Source: Halichondria panicea (Eukaryota; Porifera; Demospongiae; Suberitida; Halichondriidae). Taken from it: a stretch of DNA of 64,000 nucleotides. The stretch covers positions 185,001 to 249,000 of the forward strand of contig NC_087387.1 in the NCBI RefSeq assembly GCF_963675165.1, given 5' to 3'. Under the pieces are notes generated by a model that was not told the origin of the DNA, made no database searches, and saw only the letters and a program-made list of their open reading frames with translations. Numbering within the stretch: the first letter of the stretch is position 1; each line of letters starts with the position of its first letter. The translations under genes were made by a program, and so were the position numbers. Below are positions 40,474 to 50,743 of the stretch, one piece after another.

Positions 40474-42382
40474 GGGTGGTACCTACATGTACTTGCAATG
40501 TACCATAGTGCTAGAAATTAATGTAATATTGCATACTTTTGTTGTATGTTATAGAGGGCGTCCTGTTAGCGAGGCCATACACATACCTGGCAGTTGAAGA
40601 CGTAGTCTGGAGAATCTTTCTGGAACTTCAGGTCCCACATGAGAGCTACCCCGTCAGGATCATGGGGGATGTTGGGGTTGGTGTAGTAGGACACTAGAAG
40701 TAGCTCAGGGTGCTAGAGAGGGGGGGGGGGTTAAAACTTCAATCTAAGCACACCATATTGTAGCACTATCAAACAGCTACTAAATGCATCTTTTAGTTTT
40801 GAAATTGGACATTCCAAACACAAGTTATGAACTATCAAAGTTAGCTCTTCAATAGTAATTAATTAAGACTCTTAGAGAACGGGCTATTTCTTGACTCACA
40901 TGTCCTGACCAGTCCATGGCATTGACTGCTCTGTTCTGAGTCCAGCGCTCATCAAGGAACACCTTCTTCTTTACCACCCTGCGACTCGAGGGGGAATCTC
41001 TGGAGGAGGGCAGGCACATCACACGCTAATAACGCTAGGTCAATCTCCATGTATGTATTAAGTTGGCTCTGTAACCAGAGTTCTGATGGTCCAAACTCAA
41101 ATATTTTTTTATTTTCTGAAAGCTTAGAAGGTACCCGTTCAGATGGTATGTTCAAATCTCAAATTTGGAAAGAGCCATAATTTTCTATTTTCAGAAAAAT
41201 ACCATGGGTATATACAGCCCATGGTATTTTGTCGAAAACAGGTCAAAAATAGACTTTCGATTTTAACACGTCATCTGAAAGACCTCTCTCTAAGCTTTCA
41301 GAAAATCATAAAATGGACCAACGTAACTAAAGTTATGGCCGCTCAAAGATGCTCTACTGAATATATATGTACGTGCAGAAAACCTTCGCTTTGAAACAAC
41401 TGCTGGGGCACACCAGATTGGATAATTACAGGGGCTTACCCATTCTCCACTGAGTTGCCAGTTATATAATCAAAGAGGATATCAGAGGGTCCAGAGAGCG
41501 CCCTCTCCACAAGACGAGAGGTGCGGTCAACGAAGGAGACAAAGTTATCAGATGATACTATCCTCTCCACTTGTTCAGCAGTGAACTCCACTACAGGCAG
41601 AGGCTGTGGGGGGGGGGGTATGAATCAGAGATAATTAGTGTACCCCACATTGAGGGGTCACGTACCTGACTCTCCTGTTCCTTGGTCTCCCCTGTCTTGC
41701 CGAGGACCTCCCGATAGCTAGGCTCTGCCCTTTCCTCCGTATCCTCGTCCTCGCTGCCTGTGCCCTCTCCTTCATACGAGCTCACCTCCGTCTGGGTCTG
41801 CTTAGCATACAGCTGAGGGGGGGGGGGTATCACACAGACATCATAATTATGAATTGGAAGAGAGGAAAAAAACTGCTATTTCCTATTTCACAAAATATCA
41901 TGGTAGCCATGTATAATTATTTCTCAAAAACAAACGTTGTAATAATAATTAATTAATAATAACAATTTTAATTACCTCCACCTCTCGTGGGCGTATATTG
42001 ACGGGGGCTAGCTGGTCCACGACTAGTTTGAGCTTTCGTTGTTTGCTAGTCGCAATGGTCGGTGTGGTGGTTGTCTTGGCGATGGTTGCGCTGGGTTTAG
42101 ATGCCTGAGGGGAGAGGGTTGCCGGGGTGGCAGTCTGAGTTGTATCCCCTCCTATGAGCCTATCCACCAGCTGGCTGATATCCTCGCGCTCTGATGCGCC
42201 CTCGGATGGATCCTTGACCGGAGAAATGACCTATAGTGTGTATCGAATGTGTTTATACAGGTACGTGTATACACAGGGATTAATACCTTATCTTTAGCCT
42301 CAATCTTCTTCTGTTCCCGTGCTTTTTTGAGCTCCTCAAGCTTCTTGCGTTTCTTCTCCAGCTCGGCTTTACGGTCTGCCAT
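36560..42382 (-). CDS. DYNC1I: Cytoplasmic dynein 1 intermediate chain
   Basis: Twelve exons: 42382-42287, 42230-41976, 41812-41666, 41603-41440, 40999-40900, 40712-40587, 40422-40162, 39787-39575, 39419-39330, 39196-39050, 38921-38802, 36655-36560, encoding 604 residues (human about 610-640). The N-terminal basic helix ([20 protein letters not shown]) is the dynactin p150/NudE-binding coiled coil. KQTQT (in AKQTQTEV) fits the LC8 light-chain consensus. From about residue 240 a WD40 propeller follows, with near-universal blocks ([14 protein letters not shown]-type, [39 protein letters not shown]). The last exon ([15 protein letters not shown]) lies beyond a repeat array in intron 11. The protein scaffolds cargo adaptors and light chains on the dynein motor. 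Confidence 0.95.
36755..38735. repeat. Tandem foldback array in DYNC1I intron 11
   Basis: About five full units (landmarks near 36911, 37244, 37587, 37920 and 38270) plus degraded copies at both ends. The unit and plus-strand orientation are those of the CDC37 array, and spacers are nearly identical (CCCCCTCCATAATTTAATCA). The array fills most of the 2.1-kb intron before the last exon. Confidence 0.9.
40432..40471. repeat. (GT)n microsatellite in DYNC1I intron 6
   Basis: About 40 bases of GT repeat on plus, next to the acceptor of exon 7 on minus. Confidence 0.9.
41055..41352. repeat. Solo foldback-family copy in DYNC1I intron 4
   Basis: Complete variant-type copy with arms TTTTCTGAAAGCTTAGAAGG and CTCTAAGCTTTCAGAAAATC around ACCATGGGTATATACAGCCC. 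Confidence 0.85.
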
Positions 42383-42554
42383 TTCGTCTCTAGAGTACAG
42401 CAGAAATACTATTATATTACCAGCTCTCAGTGTGTACGTACGTGTGGTTAGATATCAAAGAAGCTCATCAAGTATTGACCTTTACACTCGTGTGATCATT
42501 TTCTGGAGGCACATGGCCGTAAGCTATTAGCAAAGTGCTCCCTATACTTTAAAG
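42383..42554. promoter_or_regulatory. Divergent promoter, DYNC1I / EIF4B
   Basis: 172 bp separate the two start codons. No TATA box is evident. Joint control is inferred from the head-to-head layout. Confidence 0.45.
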
Positions 42555-45500
42555 ATGTCTACTAGCACTGCAGAGCCAGCGCTGAGTAAGTAACCACTAT
42601 ACCACGCACGCTGCTATAATATTTTTCTATAGTTGCTCCCAGCAATGTTCCTAAAAAGAGCAAGAAAAAAGGAAAGGGAAAGAAAATGACCTTGGATGTT
42701 TTCCTTGGCGACCCCTCGACTGGTACTGCTTACAATAAGGACCCTCCTAAAACCAGCACAGCAGGAACCACTAATTCCTGGGCCGATGCTACTGATGATC
42801 TTGACCCTTCAGGTTAGGGCGGGTGGCAAACCACACCCACTGTTAGAAATATCTGTCCGTATCGATATAAACTAACCCACACACCACGGAATTGGCATAC
42901 TGCATAATTATATTAATAATTAATATGGTTTATTCTTATTGCACGTTGCAAACTATAGCTGTAAAAATAAACACTTTACGGTTCAAAATCTCATAATCTT
43001 AATACAAAATAATAATTATCATTATTATTATTTTTTCGTCTCTCCAGAGATCACTACCCACTGGCCGGAGGAAAAGAAGATGTTTGATCGCAGCGTCCTG
43101 CCGAGTGGTCCCAAGGCCTCCAGTGCACTCAACATAGACAAGAGTCGGCTGCCCTCAAGCCCTCCCTACACTGTGTATCTAGGCAACCTCTCCTTTGAGT
43201 GCACAGAGGATGATATTGTGAGGTTCTTTGAGAGAAAGAATCTTGTGGTAAGTCAGTAAGTAAGTAAATATAAGTGCAACTGATTAGTGGATTACATGCG
43301 TAAATGGATTAAAGATGTTAGTCACATGTAGTTTCTAATTTGCCTGTTTTTAGTCCCTCTCCGATTAATTAAATGCCGTGTATATTAGACCTATGTGTGG
43401 ATGCTCCATCATTGTGTGCATGTAGAAGCTTGTTGTTAGTCATATGTAACCTCATTGCCCTCTCAGGCTACCTCTGTACGACTACCTATGGAGACCGGGA
43501 CCAATCGAATGAGAGGATTCGGATACGCTGAATTCGACACCATCAACGATCTCATGGAAGCACTGTCACTGGACAAAGAGGTGACCCCTGTGACCCCTAC
43601 ATGAGCTATTATTATGAAGCCTGCCTTCATATTGTGTCTAGTGTACATGCAATACATCATACAAATACTAAATAAGGATTATAATATTGCAGGCTTTGGC
43701 TAGTATAAACGAAGAAATTGATTAATTTTCATGCAACAAACTTGTTTATATTAGTGGGTGTCGTGGGTTATCTAATCTCGCCATCTCCTCCCCTAGACGA
43801 TGAGGAGCAGGCCAGTGTCAGTGGATATAGCCGGTGGTAAGGGAGGGAGCGGTGGAGACTACCAGGGAAGACGTGGGGACTTCGGTGGTGAGGATCGTAC
43901 CACGGGGGACTGGAGACGGGACGGGGGCGGAGATGATAATGATGGCAGGGGCTCCCCCCAAGGACGGGATAACCGTGACTCGTACGGTGGAGGCTCTGAT
44001 AGAAGGTACAGTATTCTTCCAGCAAAATATTACTTTTTGCGAGACGTGTACAAAAAATAAAGAAATAAAGCGGTGTAGTCTATGTGATAGGACAAGTGGG
44101 AGGCCATTACTCAATGCTAGATGCTGTACTCGCTTTGTTTGTTACCTACAGATATGGTAGCCGTGATTACGGTAGCCGCGGTGGTGGTGGTGGCTATGGA
44201 AGAGACTATAACAGAGACAACTACGGTGGTGGTGGTGGTGGTGGTGGTGGTGGTGGTGGTGGTGGTAGTAGTAGAGGTGATTACAGTAGCCGAGGGAGAG
44301 ATGATTACAGTAGCCGGGGGAGAGATGACTATGGAGGAGGAAGAAGAGAGTACGGCGGTGGCGGTGGTGGAAGGGACGATTATGGTGGTGGACGGAGAGA
44401 TTACGGAGGTCGTGGAAGCTACGATCAAGGGCCCCCAAGACGAGGGTTCGGTCAAAGTTGGTAAGTACTCTAGCTAGCTAAGATGTACATGTAGTTTAAC
44501 ATCTTTCAGCAGCCATAACTTGAGTACCGTTAATCCAATTTGAAAAATTTTATGATTTTCTGAAAGCTTAGAAAAATACGGTTTAAATTATGTGTTTCAA
44601 TCCAAAATTTAGTCGGGACCCTAATTTGTCATTTTTCGCCCTTGGACCATGGTATCACCAAATTATATTTTTATCTCTCAAATATGACATTAATATTTTG
44701 ATGACACCATTTGAAAGGTCTTCTCGACATTGGATCCACGGAATTCAAGTTATGGCATCTAAAAGAGGCTCCAAATCGAGTCATAATTTGCCATTTTTCG
44801 CCCTTGGACCATGGGCTATTATTCATGGTATCGCCAAATTGGCAAATACTTTTATTTCTCAAATATGACCTTTCAAGTGATGTGATTTAATCCAACATTT
44901 GCAGGGGAGGGGGAGATGATGAAAGAAAAGATTCGTACAGACGTGATGATCGCTATGGTGGTGACAGACGTGATGATCGCTATGGTGGTGACAGGCGTGA
45001 TGATCGCTATGGTGGTGACAGGCGTGATGATCGCTATGGCGGTGGTGACAGGCGTGATGATCGCTATGGTGGTGACAGGCGTGATGATCGCTATGGAGAC
45101 AGACGAGAGTCTGGTGGGCGTAACAGTCCTGATGGTGGGCGGAAGGAAGAGCCAGTGGAACGCCCACGCTTTAAGCTACAACCACGCTCCAAACCTGCCG
45201 AGGAGAACACCACCAGTGGTAAGGAAATCATGTGACTCTATCTAATTCAGTGATGTGCCCATAATTTCAAAATAGTGGCTATTTCAATTCTCAATTTAAC
45301 AGCATATTTGCCTCGTTTATTTAGTCTAAGAAGTGATTCCAAATCATCCCTACAGTTGTACATGAACACACACACTGATACTTATCCCTGTCATTATGAG
45401 TCACTGATACTTATCCCTGTCATTATGAGTCACTGATACTTATCTCTGTCATTATGAGTGTGTGTGTGTCATTGTTTTGCTCAGAAGAGAAATCAACTAA

Positions 45501-48006
45501 TAGCGAGGAAGGTACCACCAAGGGTAAGGCAATCATGTGACTCGAGGGATATGCCCTAACCATCTTTTAGGCCTAATAAAAGAGGCAAATTTAAGATTGA
45601 GGATTCAAAATAGCCACAACTCTGTGCTGGCTCTTTGTATCTATGTGTGTACATATATTATTATCTGTGTCATTGTGTGTGTTGTTCAGAGGAGAAGCCT
45701 AGTAGCGCCTCAATATTCGGAGGTGCCAAGCCAGTGGACACTGCAGCTAAGGAGAGAGAGATTGAGCAGAGGGCAGCAAAGGAAAGGGAAATGCAAGAAA
45801 AGGTACACTAGCAGTTTGTGTGTAGAAGTGGTTTGCGTGGACTCAGGATTCCACACTGACTGGCTTATAGACAGTAGTGGCCAGACACCATGCTAGATAC
45901 AGTCATTGCCAACTATTGCAACTGTCCTCTCCTCGTAACAGCTGCACTGATGCAATGAAACAACCTTGTGAAATATTTTTAGAGCTATAATTATGTATAT
46001 TCTTATGACCCTTTTTGGTGTACATTTTATTGCACTCTTTTTTTCTTTTTACAGAAAGAGAAGGAACGACAAGAGAAAGCAGCCTCTGTGTTTGGAGGAG
46101 CCAAGCCAGTCGATACAGCCGCTCGTGAAAAAGAGATTGAAGAGAAACTTGCCAAAGAGAAAGAAGTTCTGGAAAGGAAAGTCCTTGAAAGAAAATTGTC
46201 CGAGGACAAGTCACCTGAAAGATATAGTAACCGTAGAGACAGATCAGGTGATCGTGATCGGCAAACGCCCGAGCAGCACAAAGATGGGTCACGTGACATA
46301 CGAGAGGGATCATATGACAAGAATGAGCGATCACATGACCGAAGAGATGATAATAGGTAAATATACACTGTTACGCTATAGTACACGTACCTTTATTATT
46401 GTGTGTGTAGGAGTTCTCGTGGTGGTCGCAGGCGATACAGTAGTGAGGAGGAAGGAAGGCGTGGCACAGGAAGAAGGCGTGGCTATCACGGTGAGAATAA
46501 TAATATTATGATCAATTCTAGTGTCTATAATTATACTCTCCTACAGATGATGAAGGTTCCACTCGTGACAAAGAGGGCGGTGATCGTAGGGGGAGTGGCA
46601 ATCGTAAGGAGGACGATCGTTCCTCACAGGAGAGAGGGGAGGGGGACAAGCGACGGAGGGGCGGGGCCAGGGGAGACCGCAGAGACGATCGTAGTAGAGA
46701 CGATAGAAGAGATGATCGTAGCAGGGACGATCGCCGTGACGATAAAAGAGATGATCGTAGCAGGGACGATCGCCGTGACGATAGAAGAGGTAGGAATTAT
46801 TATAATTAATCGCTATTTATTGTGTACAATGTAATGTTACAGTACCGTATTTACTTGGTTAAACGCCCATCTCGTTTAAACGCCCATGGTAAAAGCTCTG
46901 TCTTTGTCAATAAACGCCCATGTACGGCCGTGGTACTGTGGGTGGAGCTGAACTAGCACGTGGAACCAGTTGCAAGCATGGCAGCATATAATATAGATAC
47001 TTTTTATGATGGCAGAGAGAGAGAGATACCAGCACAGAGAGCGAAACACCACTCCTATGACTTAAGATTTAAGTTGAGAGCTGTGGCAGCAGCCAAAAAG
47101 AGCATAATAACTGCTGATGAGCAAGAGTTTGGAGTAGACTCAACAATAAACGCTCGTTTCAAATAAGCGCCCATCTCGTTTAATCAAGTAAATACAGTAT
47201 GTACATTTTTGTGTGTTGTTGATGTATGCTTTGTGTGTAGGGTATGGAGAGCGCAGAGATTACCAAGGCGACAGAGGTGGGCGTGGCCGAGGGCGTGGTG
47301 GAGGGAGATCAAGAGATGATAGAAGAGGTACGTTCATGATGACAATATTGTAATGGGTTTGCGTGGACTCAGGATTCCACACTGACTGACTTATAGACAG
47401 TAGTGGCCAGACACCATGCTAGATACAGTCATTGCCAACTATTGCAACTGTCCTCTCCTCGTAACAGCTGCACTGATGCAATGAAACATGTGCTCTTAAT
47501 AGAAGCTTGCCGTCTAATTATATGAAACTTGAGTATTTCAACGGTGATTATAGCGCCATATACTTGTTGGTGCTATAATTAGAATGGACATGCTATTCAT
47601 TATGATGATTTGCTATGGCTACAGATGATGATCGTGGTGGGCGAGAGAGACCGGGCAAGGCATCCACTAGTGCATGGTCCAAGGGGAAACCCCCATCATT
47701 AGGAGGCGATCAGAAGAAAGTCATTGAGAGTACAGAACCCGTGGTGAGTCAATACTTTGTTTTAACTTCAAAATTCGGTTAGAGCTGCAATGTTTTGTGT
47801 AGTGTATTATACTTATTGTGATACAGAATGTGTAGCAGTGTTTAAAAGCTTCCATTTTATATTCATTAATTACCACTGACCCCCCTCTCATGCAGGTGTT
47901 CAGTCAGCCTAGTCGCTATGCAACTCTCAAGGATGAAGAGGTGGGTGGGGACAGTGGATCTGGTGGTGAGAGGCCATCATCTCCTCTTCCAGCTCAAGAG
48001 CCCTGA
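42555..48006 (+). CDS. EIF4B: Translation initiation factor eIF4B
   Basis: Fifteen exons: 42555-42585, 42633-42812, 43048-43247, 43467-43580, 43797-44005, 44152-44460, 44905-45218, 45485-45523, 45690-45802, 46055-46356, 46411-46490, 46547-46789, 47241-47327, 47625-47743, 47896-48006, encoding 816 residues (human 611). eIF4B stimulates the eIF4A helicase and mRNA binding to the small ribosomal subunit. Seen: KKKGKGKKMTLDVFLGD near the start; an RRM about 108-185 with RNP2 VYLGNL and RNP1 MRGFGYAEF; a poly-Gly run; a DRYG region of six RRDDRYGGD repeats about 358-415; two SIFGGAKPVDTAA/SVFGGAKPVDTAA blocks; and Arg/Asp-rich tails. The extra length is mostly repeats of DDRSRDDRR type. Confidence 0.93.
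44223..44271 (+). repeat. Coding (GGT)n tract in EIF4B
   Basis: About fifteen GGT triplets in frame encode polyglycine in exon 6. Being a triplet repeat, length changes keep the frame. Confidence 0.95.
44495..44895. repeat. Foldback-family copies in EIF4B intron 6
   Basis: One nearly complete copy (from AGCAGCCATAACTTGAGTAC) joined to a partial second one with CCTTGGACCATGGGCTATTA. The second ends close to the acceptor of exon 7. Confidence 0.85.
44939..45105 (+). repeat. 27-bp coding repeat (DRYG) in EIF4B
   Basis: Six in-frame copies of a 27-base unit (CGTGATGATCGCTATGGTGG core) encode RRDDRYGGD. One copy has an extra GGC codon. The near-identity of codons shows recent tandem amplification within the functional DRYG region. 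Confidence 0.95.
45831..45961. repeat. 131-bp dispersed element, copy 1 (EIF4B intron 9)
   Basis: 131 bases starting GTTTGCGTGGACTCAGGATT and ending ACTGATGCAATGAAAC. They recur almost perfectly at 47357-47487, with one difference noticed (GGCTTA against GACTTA). Confidence 0.92.
46845..47197 (+). mobile_element. Pogo-like non-autonomous DNA transposon
   Basis: 353-bp insertion in EIF4B intron 12, flanked by TA on both sides (46843-46844, 47198-47199). Terminal inverted repeats begin CCGTATTTACTTGGTTAAAC on the left and CTGTATTTACTTGATTAAAC on the right strand. Multiple AACGCCCAT motifs follow. An internal frame (46960-47166) contains HHSYDLRFKLRAVAAAKKS and EQEFGVDS, resembling the helix-turn-helix DNA-binding region of pogo/Tigger-type transposases. 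No catalytic DDE region is present, so this is a deleted, non-autonomous copy. Confidence 0.8.
47357..47487. repeat. 131-bp dispersed element, copy 2 (EIF4B intron 13)
   Basis: Second copy of the element at 45831-45961, same orientation, 1.5 kb away in another intron of the same gene. Confidence 0.92.
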
Positions 48007-48454
48007 CTGTAACCTGTTAGCTGCTGTGCATACTGTCATCTAGTGTATTATTAATAATATTATGTGTGTTGTGTTGTGTCCTGTGTTTCTGTGAAAATGT
48101 GCAAAAGAATTAATAGCATTATTGCGTCCGCACTGTCGAAATTTTTTGTTTGTGAAATCCCCATTGGTATATGGTTTCTCTATGAGGGTCCATTGAGGTT
48201 AGTCTGGACGGAAATAAACCTACAACTTCAATGATCATTTGAAAATTTTTGTGCTACTGGCAAGAATCGAACTATCAACCTTTTGTTCTTCAATCGAATG
48301 CTTTACCCACTGGCCTGCTGGTAACCCTTTGGTTGGTTGGTTTCTAATTTGAGTGCACTGTATGGCAAGGTCCGCCCACTTTCTGCACCAAAAGCAAGGC
48401 GATACTTTGCAGCTCTGTAATATAGCTAGCTCAGGAGAGAGCCGTCAAAACAGA
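48007..48454. other. Intergenic region EIF4B to LZTFL1
   Basis: 448 bp. It contains AATAAA near 48211, a plausible EIF4B poly(A) signal, and a tRNA-like SINE head (next feature). The segment from 48353 has an open frame that continues into the LZTFL1 start and could extend its N-terminus. Confidence 0.45.
48120..48335 (-). mobile_element. Possible tRNA-derived SINE
   Basis: On the minus strand, GGCCAGTGGGTAAAGCATT (A-box-like) is followed about 35 bases later by GATAGTTCGATTCTTGCC (B-box-like). A 130-base unrelated body containing GAGAAACCATATACCAATGG comes next. The stems do not fold into a good tRNA, so a functional tRNA gene is unlikely. A second copy was not found in the window. Confidence 0.45.
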
Positions 48455-50213
48455 ATGGTAAGTTTTAAGATCTATATCTATCAGTGGGATGCAATATACA
48501 CCACATACATCGTGTATGTACATGGCACACTTAATACTTTTACCGAATAAAAATGTCTTCAGGCTGACAACAGTACATTGGGCCTTAGTTCCCATCACGA
48601 GGAGTATGTCATTGACTACCTGAGGTTTGCCAAGTCTAAAAGGTTACAATGTTTGGACGCTATCAAGACGTCCTTCCAAGACCTTGCTGACAGTCGATTG
48701 GTTGAAACTACCCTCACAAGTGAGACGCATCTAAACGTATAGATCCACACAGAATTCAAGTTATATCAGCGTGTATAGTACAAGTTTTCACATGTCATGA
48801 TCATATGTTGCTCTCATCTAGATGACGAGGTTCGAGACATGCTGGACAGTCTGTGTGGTGTGTTAAAGGCGGACGTGGACTCTGACCTCCTCAACTCCTC
48901 CCACACTAACGCCCTCCTACTAAGACAGCTGTTCCAACAAGCTGAGAAATGGCATCTCAAACTACAAGCCAACATTGCTGAGATCGAGGACAAGTGAGTA
49001 ATTTATCCTACAATAATTATAGTCAGCAATTTTGGTAAACTCTAAAAAACATTTTCAAATTTACTCTTCTTATTGTCCGGGCGGCCCCTGTAGGGATCTG
49101 TTGGATGAGGTTGCTCGGCTGGAGCGTGCTCATGTGACTACCTCCCCCTCACATCCATTCATCCCACGCAAACCCGCACAGCTGGAGCCAATGAACAGCC
49201 TCGGAGGAGATAGACTACTACAGATTGTGAGTGAAGTTGTTGCAGCTTTTGTTTTAGCCTGCTATTACTAATCTACTAATATGGTGTCTTTGTGCCTTAC
49301 CCATAAGGACTAAATAAGTAGACACTTCTCTTAGCACTATTAATAATTTTACGACCTACCTTAGTTTGTTATAATGCCTTTTACTGTCTCTACAGGAGAT
49401 TAAGCGTTTGGAGGATGATAAGAAGACACTCAAAGAGAGGCTAAGACAAGTGGAAGCAATGGTGAGGATTTACCACCTCATAGCTCTTCTGGCAGGATGA
49501 TAACAGCCCCCCCCCCACACACTGACAGGTATCTAGTACACTGGCAGAGAAGGACCAACTGAAATCCAGCCTGGCCAGTCAGCCCCACCCTCCTCAGCAC
49601 TCAGAGGAGGTGGAGTCACTCAGACAGGAAGTCAGCAGATTATCCACTGCTCTATCATCACAGGTATACCCGGGTAGCATGTGCATGACTTGTAACGTAC
49701 AGGGTGAATTTACACAACTAGCCTCAAGTAGGCGCTGGCTAGCACACTAATTTCTGGTAATACTAGCTGTTTTGTGCGCCCTCAGACACCGTCACAGCCA
49801 GTGCAGACTGTAGACAACTCAGAAGAGCTGGCTACCATATCTCAACACCTCCTCAGGGTACAAGCTGAACTAGAGCAGACAAAGAAAGTAAGGAATAGCT
49901 TTATACATGTTACATACATTCATAAGTTCATGCTATATGTGTACTGTACTTGTACTATTAATTTTGCTGTACTCCCCTTAATTCTAGAATAGTTGGTATC
50001 TCCGTTCTTTATCCCCCCCCCCCCATTTAATTCAAAAAGTGTAGTATATTTGTGCTTGCACAATGTCCTGCCTATTACCCCCGTCCCTCGCAGGAGCTGG
50101 AGGTCAAGTTCAACTCGACCTCTCAGTATCAGAACATGAAGAAGATGCTCACCACAAAGAACGCTACCATTACTGAGCTGAGGACTAAACTGAGTCAATA
50201 CGAGAGACAGTGA
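48455..50213 (+). CDS. LZTFL1: Leucine zipper transcription factor-like 1 (BBS17)
   Basis: Eight exons: 48455-48457, 48563-48719, 48822-48993, 49094-49226, 49396-49461, 49529-49663, 49786-49887, 50094-50213, encoding 295 residues (human 299). Matches along the whole length: VIDYLRFAKSKR, SFQDLADSRLVE, NALLLRQLFQQAEKWHLKLQ, DLLDEVARLERA, then coiled coil, and YQNMKKMLTTKNATITELRT near the end. LZTFL1 binds the BBSome and regulates ciliary membrane traffic. In this model exon 1 contributes only the ATG before its donor, chosen because human starts MAELGL and here M|ADNSTLGL. An in-frame ATG at 48353 would add 34 residues without similarity. Confidence 0.93.
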
Positions 50214-50743
50214 CCCGACCACTTATTAACTAACATTGCATGTGAACAACTTTTTGCAGCCATGTGTTATTCTGTACAGTACTCCATTTTAATTTATAAC
50301 TATGAAGTGCATTTCAGAGCAAATAAGAATGAACAGCCTAGCCTTGTTATGACGACCTTTTCCAATATGTTAGTGGAGGTTAACAGGTAAAGATCGTCAG
50401 TAGAGCAAACTGATAAAAAGTGGGAGTATCTCAGCATTGTGTAATGGGGCGTATCTAGTCTCATGAATCAGCCGCCGTTCCTTTGGAAGGAACGGCGGCT
50501 GATTCATGAGACTAGGGCGTATCATGTACAAGGGTCATGCATGCTATGCAGCTACAGGTACGTATCTTCGTTGTCTCTACTGGAAACCACTTCTCATTGT
50601 AGCCTAGGTAAGGCTTTACAATTAGCTGCAGAGCTCTAGCTAGCTTAGTTAGATCTAGATCTATGAGATCAATGTTTCAATGTTTAAGCCTGTATTTTGA
50701 CATTTCTATTGCATTCCCCAGATCTGAAACGGAATATCTATCG
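50214..50743. other. Intergenic region LZTFL1 to TRIM-NHL
   Basis: 530 bp. The centre holds a 61-bp perfect hairpin insertion (next feature). TTCCCCAG at about 50713-50720 is a good acceptor, suggesting that a 5' UTR intron precedes the TRIM start at 50744. No other coding sequence is recognised. Confidence 0.5.
50455..50515. mobile_element. 61-bp perfect palindrome with 7-bp direct flanks
   Basis: Two 29-base arms (CTAGTCTCATGAATCAGCCG onward and its exact reverse complement) separated by TGG. Both sides carry GGCGTAT (50448-50454 and 50516-50522), consistent with a target-site duplication. A minimal foldback transposon is the simplest reading. Confidence 0.8.

Noticed and set aside
44117-44477. 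Val- or Thr-rich ORFs in alternative frames over the EIF4B glycine tract
   Set aside because: Alternate frames of a GGT repeat are always open. The frame giving Gly joins EIF4B exons on both sides with conserved motifs.
46960-47166. 69-codon ORF as an independent host gene
   Set aside because: It lies wholly inside a TA-flanked element with inverted termini within an EIF4B intron, and resembles a transposase DNA-binding fragment.
48237-48325. Functional tRNA gene on the minus strand
   Set aside because: A- and B-box-like motifs are present, but the anticodon and T stems do not pair well and no acceptor stem closes. A SINE head fits better.
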